A program made the position numbers and the translations under genes. Positions 1 through 5,679 of a stretch of DNA of 5,679 nucleotides are shown in pieces; within the stretch, counting starts at the first letter, position 1; each line of letters opens with the position of its first letter. Source of the stretch: JBEKDJ01 sp050014415 (GTDB lineage: Bacteria > Desulfobacterota > BSN033 > UBA1163); NCBI GenBank assembly GCA_050014415.1, contig JBEKDJ010000329.1, positions 1-5,679 on the forward strand. Direction: 5' to 3'. The notes beneath the pieces were generated by a model. It ran no database searches, was not told the origin of the DNA, and was given only the letters and a program-made list of their open reading frames with translations.

Positions 1-870
1 GACTACAGCGGGAAGGGCTTCCGGGACGGCAGCTACTGCCAGGCTTACTCCCCATATGAACATTTCTAATATCCCGTGGCCTTTAATAATCCCAACGGCT
101 GCTGCGACACCACAGATGATGAGCGAGAAGATTCCCAGCCATTTTCCAATAGCATCGAGCCTCTTCTTGAGAGGGGTCTCTTCTTCCTCCGTCTCTTGAA
201 TCATTTTTGCAATTTTCCCAAATTCCGTGTTCATCCCTGTCGAAGTCACAACCCCTCTACCATGCCCATAGGTGACCACTGTAGCGGTGTAGAGCATGTT
301 CTTTCGATCTGCCACGGCAATTTCACTTTTGTCCAGGGGACGAAGCAGCTTCCTCACTGATTTCGATTCTCCGGTGAGAGGGGCCTCATCTACCCGCAGG
401 TTCATCTCTTGGATCAATCTGCAATCAGCAGGGATCTTGTCTCCTGTTCTTAGAACCACAATATCTCCCGGTACAATTTCGTTCGCGGGAATTTCCACCT
501 CTTCTCCCTCTCGAATTACTCGAGCGGTTAGCGCAGCAATCTTCTTCAAAGCCTCGACAGCCTTTTCAGCTTTATACTCTTGGTATAATCCGAGGATGGC
601 ACAAGCGATCACGATCGCAAAGATGACGACTGCATCGAGCCACTCACCAATGAAGGCAGAAACGACTGTCGCCGCCAGTAAGATAATAATGAGGAAGTTT
701 TTAAACTGATCAATAAAAATCTTCAGGGGAGAGATCTTCTCTTTTTCTACCAATTCATTCGGACCATACTTCTCTAAACGATTCCTTGCCTCTTGTTGCG
801 TGAGGCCCTCCAAGACCGTACCTAAGGAAGATAAGACTCCTTCGATCCCCATTACGTGCCAATTCGTCAT
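1..870 (-). CDS. P-type cation-transporting ATPase, type II (SERCA/PMR1-like), N-terminal 290 residues, cut by window edge
   Basis: ATP-driven membrane cation pump; the 3' part, with the phosphorylation DKTGT site, P, N and M5-M10 segments, lies outside the window. Visible in order: an N-terminal cation-ATPase domain (about 10-75, with GLTQQEARNRL and YGPNEL), M1 and M2 (about 58-95), then the actuator domain with PGDIVVL (134-140), GDKIPAD (143-149) and the dephosphorylation loop LTGES (165-169). M3 (about 246-262) and M4 follow, ending in VAAVPEALP (279-287), which corresponds to the ion-binding PEGLP of Ca2+ pumps. The ATG at 870 follows AGGGGAGGG at a 5-base gap. The gene starts 17 bases after the beta-subunit stop, so co-transcription is likely. 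The M4 glutamate places it in the type II Ca2+/Na+/K+ group, but the residues deciding the ion (M5, M6) are not visible, so Ca2+ versus Na+ is undecided. Family certain, substrate not. Confidence 0.95.
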   Translation of the reverse strand, partial: MTNWHVMGIEGVLSSLGTVLEGLTQQEARNRLEKYGPNELVEKEKISPLKIFIDQFKNFLIIILLAATVVSAFIGEWLDAVVIFAIVIACAILGLYQEYKAEKAVEALKKIAALTARVIREGEEVEIPANEIVPGDIVVLRTGDKIPADCRLIQEMNLRVDEAPLTGESKSVRKLLRPLDKSEIAVADRKNMLYTATVVTYGHGRGVVTSTGMNTEFGKIAKMIQETEEEETPLKKRLDAIGKWLGIFSLIICGVAAAVGIIKGHGILEMFIWGVSLAVAAVPEALPAVV

Positions 871-887
871 GGAATCCCTCCCCTTTA

Positions 888-2030
888 TTAGATAATCCCC
901 ATCCCTTTTAAAATGGAGAGCATGACCGCTGCCGCCATCACCGAGCCGACCTGACCGCCTGTATTGGCTCCCATCGCATGCATCAAAAGGTAGTTTTTCG
1001 GATTATATTTCTGGCCTTCTTTTTGAACCACCCTTGCAGACATCGGATAGGCAGAAATGCCGGCTGCGCCAATGAGAGGATTCACCTTGCCACCCGTCAT
1101 AACGTTCATCACCTTTCCAAAGAGGACACCACAGACCGTGTCAAGGCAGATGGCCAGGAAGCCCAGGGCCAGGATGATTAAGGTGTCGGGTATTAGAAAT
1201 TTCTTGCCATCCATGGTTGCTCCAATTGAAATCCCCAGGAGGAGCGTCACAATGTTGGCGATCTCATTTTCAGAGGCTTTGGTCAGTCGGCTCACCACTC
1301 CACACTCTTTCATCAGATTCCCCAACATAATCGTTCCCAACAAGGGCAACCCCTTAGGTGCGATGAGTCCTCCAATGACTGTGACGACAAGAGGAAAGAG
1401 GATCTTGGTTGTCTTGGAAGCCGACTCCCTCACTACTCCCATGTTGATCATCCTCTCCTTTTTTGTAGTCAAAAGCTTCATAATCGGCGGTTGAAAAACA
1501 GGGACCAGGGACATATAGGAATAGGCTGCTACCGACACCGCACCCAGAAGTTTAGGCGCATATTGAGAAGCAACATAGATTGCTGTGGGGCCATCACAGG
1601 CGCCGATGATCCCGATGGAGACGGCTTCCAATTTTGAAAAACGACCCAAGGCCAGAGCCAAGGCCAATGTCAAGAAAATCCCAAATTGTCCTGCTGCTCC
1701 GAGAAGGAATATCTTCGGATTCTCCAAAAGGGGACCAAAATCGGTCATCGCCCCGATCCCCACAAAAATGAGAAGAGGAAACACCTCTGTTATGACACCT
1801 GCATCGTAAATAATTTTGAGAAATCCCCCTTCCTCCATAAGCCCAGCCAATGGGATATTGACAAGGATACATCCAAACCCAATGGGGACGAGGAGCAAAG
1901 GCTCAAAGTCTTTCTTAATCCCGAGATAGAGGAGAACGAGTCCCACTATGATCATGACCGGATTAGACCAATGGAGGTGGGTAAATCCTGCGACAAGTCC
2001 ATATAATCCATTTCCTATGGCTTCCAACAT
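888..2030 (-). CDS. oadB: Na+-transporting carboxylic acid decarboxylase, beta subunit (OadB/GcdB/MmdB family)
   Basis: Integral membrane subunit that decarboxylates carboxybiotin delivered by the alpha/biotin-carrier subunits and couples this to Na+ export. The 380-residue product is complete and of usual family length (about 370-430). It is strongly hydrophobic throughout. The key aspartate sits in GACDGPT (143-149, D146), matching D203 of Klebsiella OadB. The second functional region is NPLIGAAGISAYPMSAR, where N317, G321, S326 and R333 match N373, G377, S382 and R389 of the Klebsiella protein. YSYMSLVP (170-177), QPPIMK (180-185) and LLMHAMG (348-354) are also family-typical. I start at the ATG at 2030: AAGGAGGG (2045-2038) lies 7 bases ahead of it and would fall inside the coding region if the ATG at 2048 were used. 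The family does not reveal the substrate (oxaloacetate, glutaconyl-CoA, methylmalonyl-CoA or malonate). It sits 25 bases after the gamma gene and 17 before the ATPase. Confidence 0.96.
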   Translation of the reverse strand: MLEAIGNGLYGLVAGFTHLHWSNPVMIIVGLVLLYLGIKKDFEPLLLVPIGFGCILVNIPLAGLMEEGGFLKIIYDAGVITEVFPLLIFVGIGAMTDFGPLLENPKIFLLGAAGQFGIFLTLALALALGRFSKLEAVSIGIIGACDGPTAIYVASQYAPKLLGAVSVAAYSYMSLVPVFQPPIMKLLTTKKERMINMGVVRESASKTTKILFPLVVTVIGGLIAPKGLPLLGTIMLGNLMKECGVVSRLTKASENEIANIVTLLLGISIGATMDGKKFLIPDTLIILALGFLAICLDTVCGVLFGKVMNVMTGGKVNPLIGAAGISAYPMSARVVQKEGQKYNPKNYLLMHAMGANTGGQVGSVMAAAVMLSILKGMGII

Positions 2031-2055
2031 GTTTTGTCCCTCCTTCATTCAAATC

Positions 2056-2190
2056 CTAATTACCCTCTTCTTTCTTGTAGGGGAAGGCCTTTTTCAAAAC
2101 ACTCATGCACAGGCTCAGAATCCAGAGCGTCAGAAGTGTGCCTCCCATTCCTACCACAATCATTGTGATTCCAAATGTCCAATTGTCCAT
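2056..2190 (-). CDS. oadG: Short OadG-type gamma subunit of the Na+-pumping decarboxylase (44 residues)
   Basis: Small single-span membrane protein. In the oxaloacetate decarboxylase family, the gamma subunit anchors the catalytic alpha subunit to the beta subunit and helps assembly. The product is 44 residues: a short outer segment (MDNWTF), one hydrophobic helix (about 7-31) with the family-like GITMIVVGMGG pattern, and a basic cytoplasmic tail (KKAFPYKKEEGN). AGGAGGT (2205-2199) precedes the ATG by 8 bases, a near-ideal ribosome binding site. It lies directly ahead of the beta gene with a 25-base gap, the classical gamma-beta arrangement. It is shorter than typical OadG (around 80 residues) and lacks the Pro/Ala-rich linker and the His-rich, zinc-binding C-terminal tail of the enterobacterial protein. 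It is therefore a minimal membrane anchor. The family call rests on helix pattern and context, not on invariant catalytic residues. Confidence 0.85.
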   Translation of the reverse strand: MDNWTFGITMIVVGMGGTLLTLWILSLCMSVLKKAFPYKKEEGN

Positions 2191-2198
2191 GTTAATGT

Positions 2199-2260
2199 AC
2201 CTCCTGTTGATATATGGAGAGGTCAATGGATGCCTCCCTTTCTAAAGGGCGATTGACGCC
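2199..2260 (-). promoter_or_regulatory. Foldable 5' leader with alternative stems and possible Shine-Dalgarno occlusion
   Basis: Read on the minus strand, GTCAAT (2257-2252) can pair with ATTGAC (2227-2222), enclosing a CCCTTT/AAAGGG hairpin (2249-2236). Alternatively GGCG (2260-2257) pairs with CGCC (2251-2248) in a small hairpin whose loop and 3' arm use the same bases. The two folds therefore exclude each other. Closer to the gene, CTCC (2219-2216) can pair with GGAG (2204-2201) inside the AGGAGGT ribosome binding site, plus one wobble pair. No known riboswitch class is recognised and all stems are short, so a regulatory role is an inference. Confidence 0.3.
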
Positions 2261-2319
2261 ATATCAAGGTTAAACAAAAGGAGGGGGTTTCCAGAACGGA
2301 GTGGTCCTTTGAAATGAGA

Positions 2320-2347
2320 AGTATAAAACGAATAGAGGATTCTTCAA
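2320..2347 (-). promoter_or_regulatory. Candidate sigma-70-type promoter for the gamma-beta-ATPase operon
   Basis: TTGAAG (2347-2342; 4 of 6 to TTGACA) is separated by 16 bases from TATACT (2325-2320; 5 of 6 to TATAAT). Transcription would start near 2313, giving a leader of roughly 120 bases before the gamma-subunit ATG, which would include the foldable segment at 2260-2199. Sequence match only. Confidence 0.35.
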
Positions 2348-2405
2348 CTGGAAGGGGAAACGGATCCGATGGAGCGAAGAAGGCGTTGGCTCGGAGTCAT
2401 GCCAT

Positions 2406-2431
2406 AATGATTCACTCGTGCGGGAATCATT
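2406..2431. repeat. Perfect 8-bp inverted repeat AATGATTC-N10-GAATCATT with neighbouring half-sites
   Basis: AATGATTC (2406-2413) and GAATCATT (2424-2431) are exact reverse complements with a 10-base spacer. The core TGATTC/GAATCA recurs at 2438-2443 and 2530-2535. An unrelated 8-bp palindrome ATCATGAT lies at 2445-2452. The site lies 59 bases upstream of the -35 element of the nearer promoter candidate, a place where an operator or activator site could sit. No T-tract follows either arm, so it is not an intrinsic terminator. The binding protein, if any, is unknown. Confidence 0.45.
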
Positions 2432-2497
2432 CCGTTGTGATTCTATCATGATGGAGTTTTCGCAAGCCAACCATTCAATATCCGTGACCTGATCTAG

Positions 2498-2557
2498 CTA
2501 AAGCAGAGGAAAAACCAGAAGTAATAATAGAATCACTAAGGCTTGAGTCCACTTCAT
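2498..2557 (-). CDS. Possible leucine-rich micro-ORF or leader peptide (19 residues)
   Basis: ATG at 2557 to TAG at 2498 encodes MKWTQALVILLLLLVFPLL, a lysine-started, almost wholly hydrophobic peptide with 8 leucines of 19, five of them consecutive and using mixed codons. It begins about 27 bases after the predicted start of the 2619-2591 promoter candidate. It could be a tiny membrane peptide or a leader peptide for the operon downstream. Against it: no good Shine-Dalgarno is visible ahead of the ATG, no attenuator hairpin with a T-run follows, and ORFs this short occur by chance. No family recognised. Confidence 0.2.
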   Translation of the reverse strand: MKWTQALVILLLLLVFPLL

Positions 2558-2590
2558 ATCTGAAATTTGCTGCCGTAAAGATTCTTTTCT

Positions 2591-2619
2591 CTTATACCAC
2601 CCCCTTTTTTAGAAAGCAA
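2591..2619 (-). promoter_or_regulatory. Candidate sigma-70-type promoter upstream of the micro-ORF
   Basis: TTGCTT (2619-2614; 3 of 6 to consensus) and TATAAG (2596-2591; 5 of 6) are separated by 17 bases. Initiation would be near 2584. If used for the gamma-beta-ATPase genes it would give a leader close to 395 bases containing the micro-ORF and the inverted repeat. The spacer holds a run AAAAAAGGGGG that resembles a ribosome binding site, but no start codon follows at a useful distance. Sequence match only. Confidence 0.3.
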
Positions 2620-2680
2620 CAAGGATTTTGAGCCCTTTAACAAATCGGATTAAGAATAGATATCGTTAAATCTTGATAGG

Positions 2681-5679
2681 TTAAGTGCTGTTGTTCTTCC
2701 TGCTTTGAAATTCTTTTGCCTGGTACATGAAGGCTTCAAGGCGGGTCAGTGTATTGGTTTGCTCCTGGCCGTCATAGATCATGTTGAGGATTGGGATATT
2801 GTTACTCTCCTCTTGATACCGCTTAAGCAACGTGCTGACAATCGTCCCGGGCATGCACGTGAAGGGCATGATATTGACAATCCCGCTGGCTCCTCGTTTG
2901 GCAAAATCGATCGTCTTCCCGACAGATAGAATTGCTTCCCCCTCAAAAGAGGAGTCCAAGTACGGCTTGGCCCTTCTGAAGATAAAACTCGTCTTGGGTT
3001 CACCGAAATTTCTGAGATGACCTCTAAAGATCCTCTCCAAATGGTGTTCATCTTTTTTCTGATAGTAGTCCGTTAGAAAGACCTTCAAAAGATTTGAAAA
3101 CGATCTCTTCTTTAAGCTGCTCTTCTTGGCGATCGTGTTGATATAGAGAATCCATTCCGTGAGTGGCGCAATCCATGCCTCTCCGCCAAATTGTTCAATC
3201 TTGCTAATGACATTCTCATTAGCAAACCGATTGAGGCGAACAAAGATCTCGCCGACAATCCCGATCAGAGGCTTTGTCCCAGGTCCATCCACGTCGATCC
3301 CGCTAAAATCCTCGATACTCTGACGAAGAGGCTCTTCCAAATCGTCTCCCCTGAGGATCGCTTCACACACTTCCTTCAATGATTCCTGATAGACCTCATC
3401 GGTTCTCCCCTTCACCTTTTCATAAGGCCGGGTTTCCATCATTTTCTTCATCAAGAGGTCAACCGCCACTATCCCTTGCCATCCCAAACGGGTGAATCGA
3501 GACCCCATGATGCCCAGATCACTGTAGAGCGTCTCATCCTGATTGGGTGAATAAACAGGGACATGGTGAAAACCCAAATCATCCAGAATGAGGCGATGGA
3601 AGCGATGGTATTGTCCAAACCGACACGGCCCATTACCGGAAGGCATGAAGAAGGCGGCTCGTTGATGATCAAAATGAGGATCCTGCACCAACTTGACCAT
3701 ATCGCCTGTGGTCAGGATGCAGGGATAACACTCTTTCCCTGTGGTGAGTTTCCTTCCCCAATTGAGAGTCTCTTTGTCTGATTCCGGGAAGACCTCGGCA
3801 TCCACACCGCAAGCTTTAAAAGCCGCCACGACCGGAAAGGAGTGGTCACACATATAGGGGATGTAGATCTTCTTCGTCCGGTCGGTCGTCGCCTTTTTTC
3901 CTTTGGAAGAAAGGACTTTCTTGACCTCGACGTTTTTCAAGCTGTCCAAGAAGGCTTCGCATCGCGTGATTGCTCCAGCGTCTGCGCTGTGTTCATCGAT
4001 TTCCAATTGGAGATAGGGTTTCCCCCTGGATAAATCCCTAAAGAAATGGCTGATGAAAGAATCCGGGCCGCACCCAAAATTGGTGATATAGACCGCATAA
4101 AGCCTAGGATCTTCCTTGATGATCTTCCCAGCCGCTAATATCCTCTGTCCGTACCGCCAATACATCTCCCGGATCTCTTCAGAAGGGTTGATGGACTCCA
4201 AAGGAAGAAAATCCATGGGGATGGAGGGCACTCCTAAGTCTCGCAGTTTCTTCGGAATCTCGAGGTTCACACCGGAATCACAGGAATTATAAGGCCTGCC
4301 CACGATGACCATGACCCTACCATCGGGGCCGACCTGATCCAGAATCTCTTTCCCACGATTGAGCAGAGATTGCAAGAACAAGGCTTGGAATCTCTCCGCC
4401 TTTTCAAGGGCCTTCTTCACCCGCTTCGATCCCCGATGGAGGGATCGTCCGAAATCGACCAGTTCCTTTTCTGACTGGTCTCTTCCGTCACCGAAGTGGA
4501 AGATCGGCTGGAGTATTTTCGCATCGTTCTTTTTGAAGTCGATGGACGAGGGAACGGCGTAGGGGAAAGATTGAGCGTAGGGGCATGCCGAGCTGTTGGG
4601 GATTTCCGGATGGGAGGCCTTGAGATTGACAATGCTCGGCAGAAAGATCGTCTTTACTCCTTTCTCCAAAAGGTCGAGGACATGGCCGTGACTGACTTTA
4701 ATCGGGAAACAGGTTTCAGCAACGACATTCTCCACCCCTTTCCGGATGAGTTCCCTGTTCGTGACGTCGGAGAGAACCACCCGATAACCCAGCTCAGTGA
4801 AGAAGGCCCTCCAGAAGGGAAACATTTCGTGAAAATAGAGAATCCTGGGTATGCCGATCGCTGGAGCATCGGATGGAAGGGCCTTCTCCGCCTCGTAGGG
4901 CGAATAAAGCATCTTCTCTCTTTCAGCGAAAAGGTCCGGGAGGTCTGATCCCTTCGTCCGTTTGATGACATCATACTTTTCGCACCGGCTCCCATAGAAG
5001 AGGGGTTTTTCCCCCTCCACGCTCACCTTTCGGATGAGGCAGAGATTGGGGCAACCCTTGCATTCGAAAGAGGATTGTTCATAACGGCGTTGGCTCAAGT
5101 CAAATCCTTTAAAACCTGATCGTTCCCATGTCCGTTCCTCCATGGCCAACATGGCGACACCAATGGATCCCGTCACATCATGATTCTCAGGAACGATGAT
5201 CTCTTTGCCCAGAACCTGCTCAAAGGCAGCAACCACTCCTCTATTAAAAGCTGTCCCGCCCTGGAAGAAGATCCGATTTCCGATCCGGCGGTCTCCGACC
5301 ACCCGATTGAGATAGTTCTGAACGATGGAGTAACTGAGCCCGGCAATAAGGTCATTCTTCTTGGCGCCCGTCTGCTGGTGATGAACCAAGTCGGATTCGA
5401 TGAACACGGTACATCGTTCTCCCATCCTCACGGGTGCTTGAGCAGAGAGGGCAAGGGCTCCGAATTCCTCTTTGATGGAGATATCCAATTTTTCAGCTTG
5501 TTCTTCCAGAAACGAACCGGTCCCTGCTGCACAGACCTTGTTCATCTCAAAATCGACCACCACCCCGTGGTCGATGCTGATGTATTTTGAGTCCTGTCCA
5601 CCGATCTCAAAAATGGTATCCACTCCCGGATCAATATAGATCGCTGCGGTGGCCTGAGCGGTGATCTCATTTCGCACCA
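2681..5679 (-). CDS. Giant CoA-enzyme activase / 2-hydroxyacyl-CoA dehydratase-related fusion protein, N-terminus outside window
   Basis: Member of the BcrA/BadF/HgdC ATPase family fused to dehydratase-related modules. Such ATPases use ATP hydrolysis to push an electron from a [4Fe-4S] cluster into a partner enzyme. Residues are counted from an in-frame GTG at 5677, which is only a codon near the edge; the reading frame is open to the window end. Visible: ASKHA module with IGGQDSK (25-31), cluster ligands C49 in VCAAGTGSF and C89 in GERCTVF (spacing as in HgdC C127/C166), and GGTAFNRG (140-147). Then C206, C209, C213 and C232, a likely metal or cluster site. A DUF2229-like module follows (about 274-490, with IPRILYFHEMFPFW and GRPYN). 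The C-terminal COG3581-like module (about 603-985) has MCDHSF, GKECYPC, GPCRFGQY and PFTCMPGT. Full homologues are about 1400 residues, so roughly 400 are missing, including the first ASKHA half. The substrate is unknown; many copies in anaerobes are uncharacterised. Confidence 0.93.
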   Translation of the reverse strand, partial: VRNEITAQATAAIYIDPGVDTIFEIGGQDSKYISIDHGVVVDFEMNKVCAAGTGSFLEEQAEKLDISIKEEFGALALSAQAPVRMGERCTVFIESDLVHHQQTGAKKNDLIAGLSYSIVQNYLNRVVGDRRIGNRIFFQGGTAFNRGVVAAFEQVLGKEIIVPENHDVTGSIGVAMLAMEERTWERSGFKGFDLSQRRYEQSSFECKGCPNLCLIRKVSVEGEKPLFYGSRCEKYDVIKRTKGSDLPDLFAEREKMLYSPYEAEKALPSDAPAIGIPRILYFHEMFPFWRAFFTELGYRVVLSDVTNRELIRKGVENVVAETCFPIKVSHGHVLDLLEKGVKTIFLPSIVNLKASHPEIPNSSACPYAQSFPYAVPSSIDFKKNDAKILQPIFHFGDGRDQSEKELVDFGRSLHRGSKRVKKALEKAERFQALFLQSLLNRGKEILDQVGPDGRVMVIVGRPYNSCDSGVNLEIPKKLRDLGVPSIPMDFLPLESINPSEEIREMYWRYGQRILAAGKIIKEDPRLYAVYITNFGCGPDSFISHFFRDLSRGKPYLQLEIDEHSADAGAITRCEAFLDSLKNVEVKKVLSSKGKKATTDRTKKIYIPYMCDHSFPVVAAFKACGVDAEVFPESDKETLNWGRKLTTGKECYPCILTTGDMVKLVQDPHFDHQRAAFFMPSGNGPCRFGQYHRFHRLILDDLGFHHVPVYSPNQDETLYSDLGIMGSRFTRLGWQGIVAVDLLMKKMMETRPYEKVKGRTDEVYQESLKEVCEAILRGDDLEEPLRQSIEDFSGIDVDGPGTKPLIGIVGEIFVRLNRFANENVISKIEQFGGEAWIAPLTEWILYINTIAKKSSLKKRSFSNLLKVFLTDYYQKKDEHHLERIFRGHLRNFGEPKTSFIFRRAKPYLDSSFEGEAILSVGKTIDFAKRGASGIVNIMPFTCMPGTIVSTLLKRYQEESNNIPILNMIYDGQEQTNTLTRLEAFMYQAKEFQSRKNNST

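Larger units (their letters stand above)
2191..2680. other. 490-base non-coding region ahead of the gamma-beta-ATPase operon
   Basis: No conventional gene is supported in this gap on either strand. Read on the minus strand it contains, in order, a candidate promoter (2619-2591), a 19-codon micro-ORF (2557-2498), a cluster of GAATCA/TGATTC half-sites including a perfect inverted repeat (2431-2406), a second candidate promoter (2347-2320), and a leader that can fold in alternative ways up to the gamma-subunit Shine-Dalgarno (2260-2199). No convincing intrinsic terminator for the activase is seen just after its stop, so read-through into the operon cannot be excluded. The length is large for a simple intergenic gap in an otherwise tightly packed window, which suggests regulation is concentrated here. 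Confidence 0.6.

Noticed and set aside
296..709. 137-codon plus-strand ORF
   Set aside because: It is antisense to the P-type ATPase, whose actuator motifs occupy the same bases on the other strand.
2031..2048. Upstream ATG at 2048 as the start of the beta subunit
   Set aside because: The strong AAGGAGGG site lies inside this six-codon extension at ideal distance from the ATG at 2030, and the extension itself has no comparable ribosome binding site.
2270..2470. 66-codon minus-strand ORF in the intergenic region
   Set aside because: No Shine-Dalgarno, no recognisable domain, low-complexity Pro/Phe-rich end, and it runs through the promoter candidate and inverted repeat.
2445..2485. Sigma-54 promoter near TGGTTGGCTTGC
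   Set aside because: The GG to GC distance is 7 bases, not the 10 required between the -24 and -12 elements.
2636..2670. Terminator hairpin after the activase (TTTAAC/GTTAAA)
   Set aside because: Six AT-rich pairs around a 23-base loop with no following T-run; too weak to call.
4496..4948. 150-codon plus-strand ORF
   Set aside because: It is wholly antisense to the activase, whose frame is supported by family motifs on both sides; no ribosome binding site or domain.
888..5679. Glutamate fermentation cluster (HgdC activator with glutaconyl-CoA decarboxylase beta subunit)
   Set aside because: The activase is a giant fusion rather than HgdC-sized, and no hydroxyglutaryl-CoA dehydratase, CoA-transferase or decarboxylase alpha gene is visible. 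The pathway assignment would be a guess.
1..5679. CRISPR arrays, tRNA or rRNA genes, insertion sequences, attachment sites
   Set aside because: No regularly spaced direct repeats, tRNA-like fold, rRNA segment, transposase or terminal inverted repeats seen.

Overview
The window suggests a strictly anaerobic bacterium. This rests on a giant ATP-dependent 2-hydroxyacyl-CoA dehydratase activase-type iron-sulfur protein next to the membrane subunits of a sodium-pumping decarboxylase. The long fused activase architecture is familiar from syntrophic and sulfate-reducing Desulfobacterota and from some Firmicutes; I favour the former, but the window does not settle it. All supported genes lie on the minus strand, so the window is read from high to low coordinates.

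Region by region in transcription order: (1) 5679-2681, most of a very large CoA-enzyme activase, with its N-terminus outside the window. It has the second ASKHA ATPase module with both cluster-binding cysteines, a four-cysteine region, a DUF2229-like module, and a C-terminal module related to dehydratase subunits. (2) 2680-2191, a 490-base non-coding gap. It holds two candidate sigma-70-type promoters, a leucine-rich 19-codon micro-ORF, a perfect 8-bp inverted repeat with extra half-sites, and a foldable leader just ahead of the next gene. (3) 2190-2056, a 44-residue single-span protein of the OadG (gamma) type, too short for ordinary ORF calling. (4) 2030-888, the complete beta subunit (OadB/GcdB/MmdB family). 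(5) 870-1, the first 290 residues of a type II (SERCA-like) P-type cation ATPase, cut by the window edge.

The gaps between (3), (4) and (5) are 25 and 17 bases, and each gene has a strong Shine-Dalgarno, so they probably form one operon started from the 490-base gap. The beta subunit uses decarboxylation of a carboxybiotin to pump Na+ outward, with the small gamma subunit holding the complex together. The ATPase would move a cation at the expense of ATP. Together they look like a module for membrane cation balance. The catalytic carboxyltransferase (alpha) subunit and biotin carrier are absent from the visible sequence. The nearby activase makes a link to CoA-ester fermentation or syntrophic chemistry attractive, but that remains inference.
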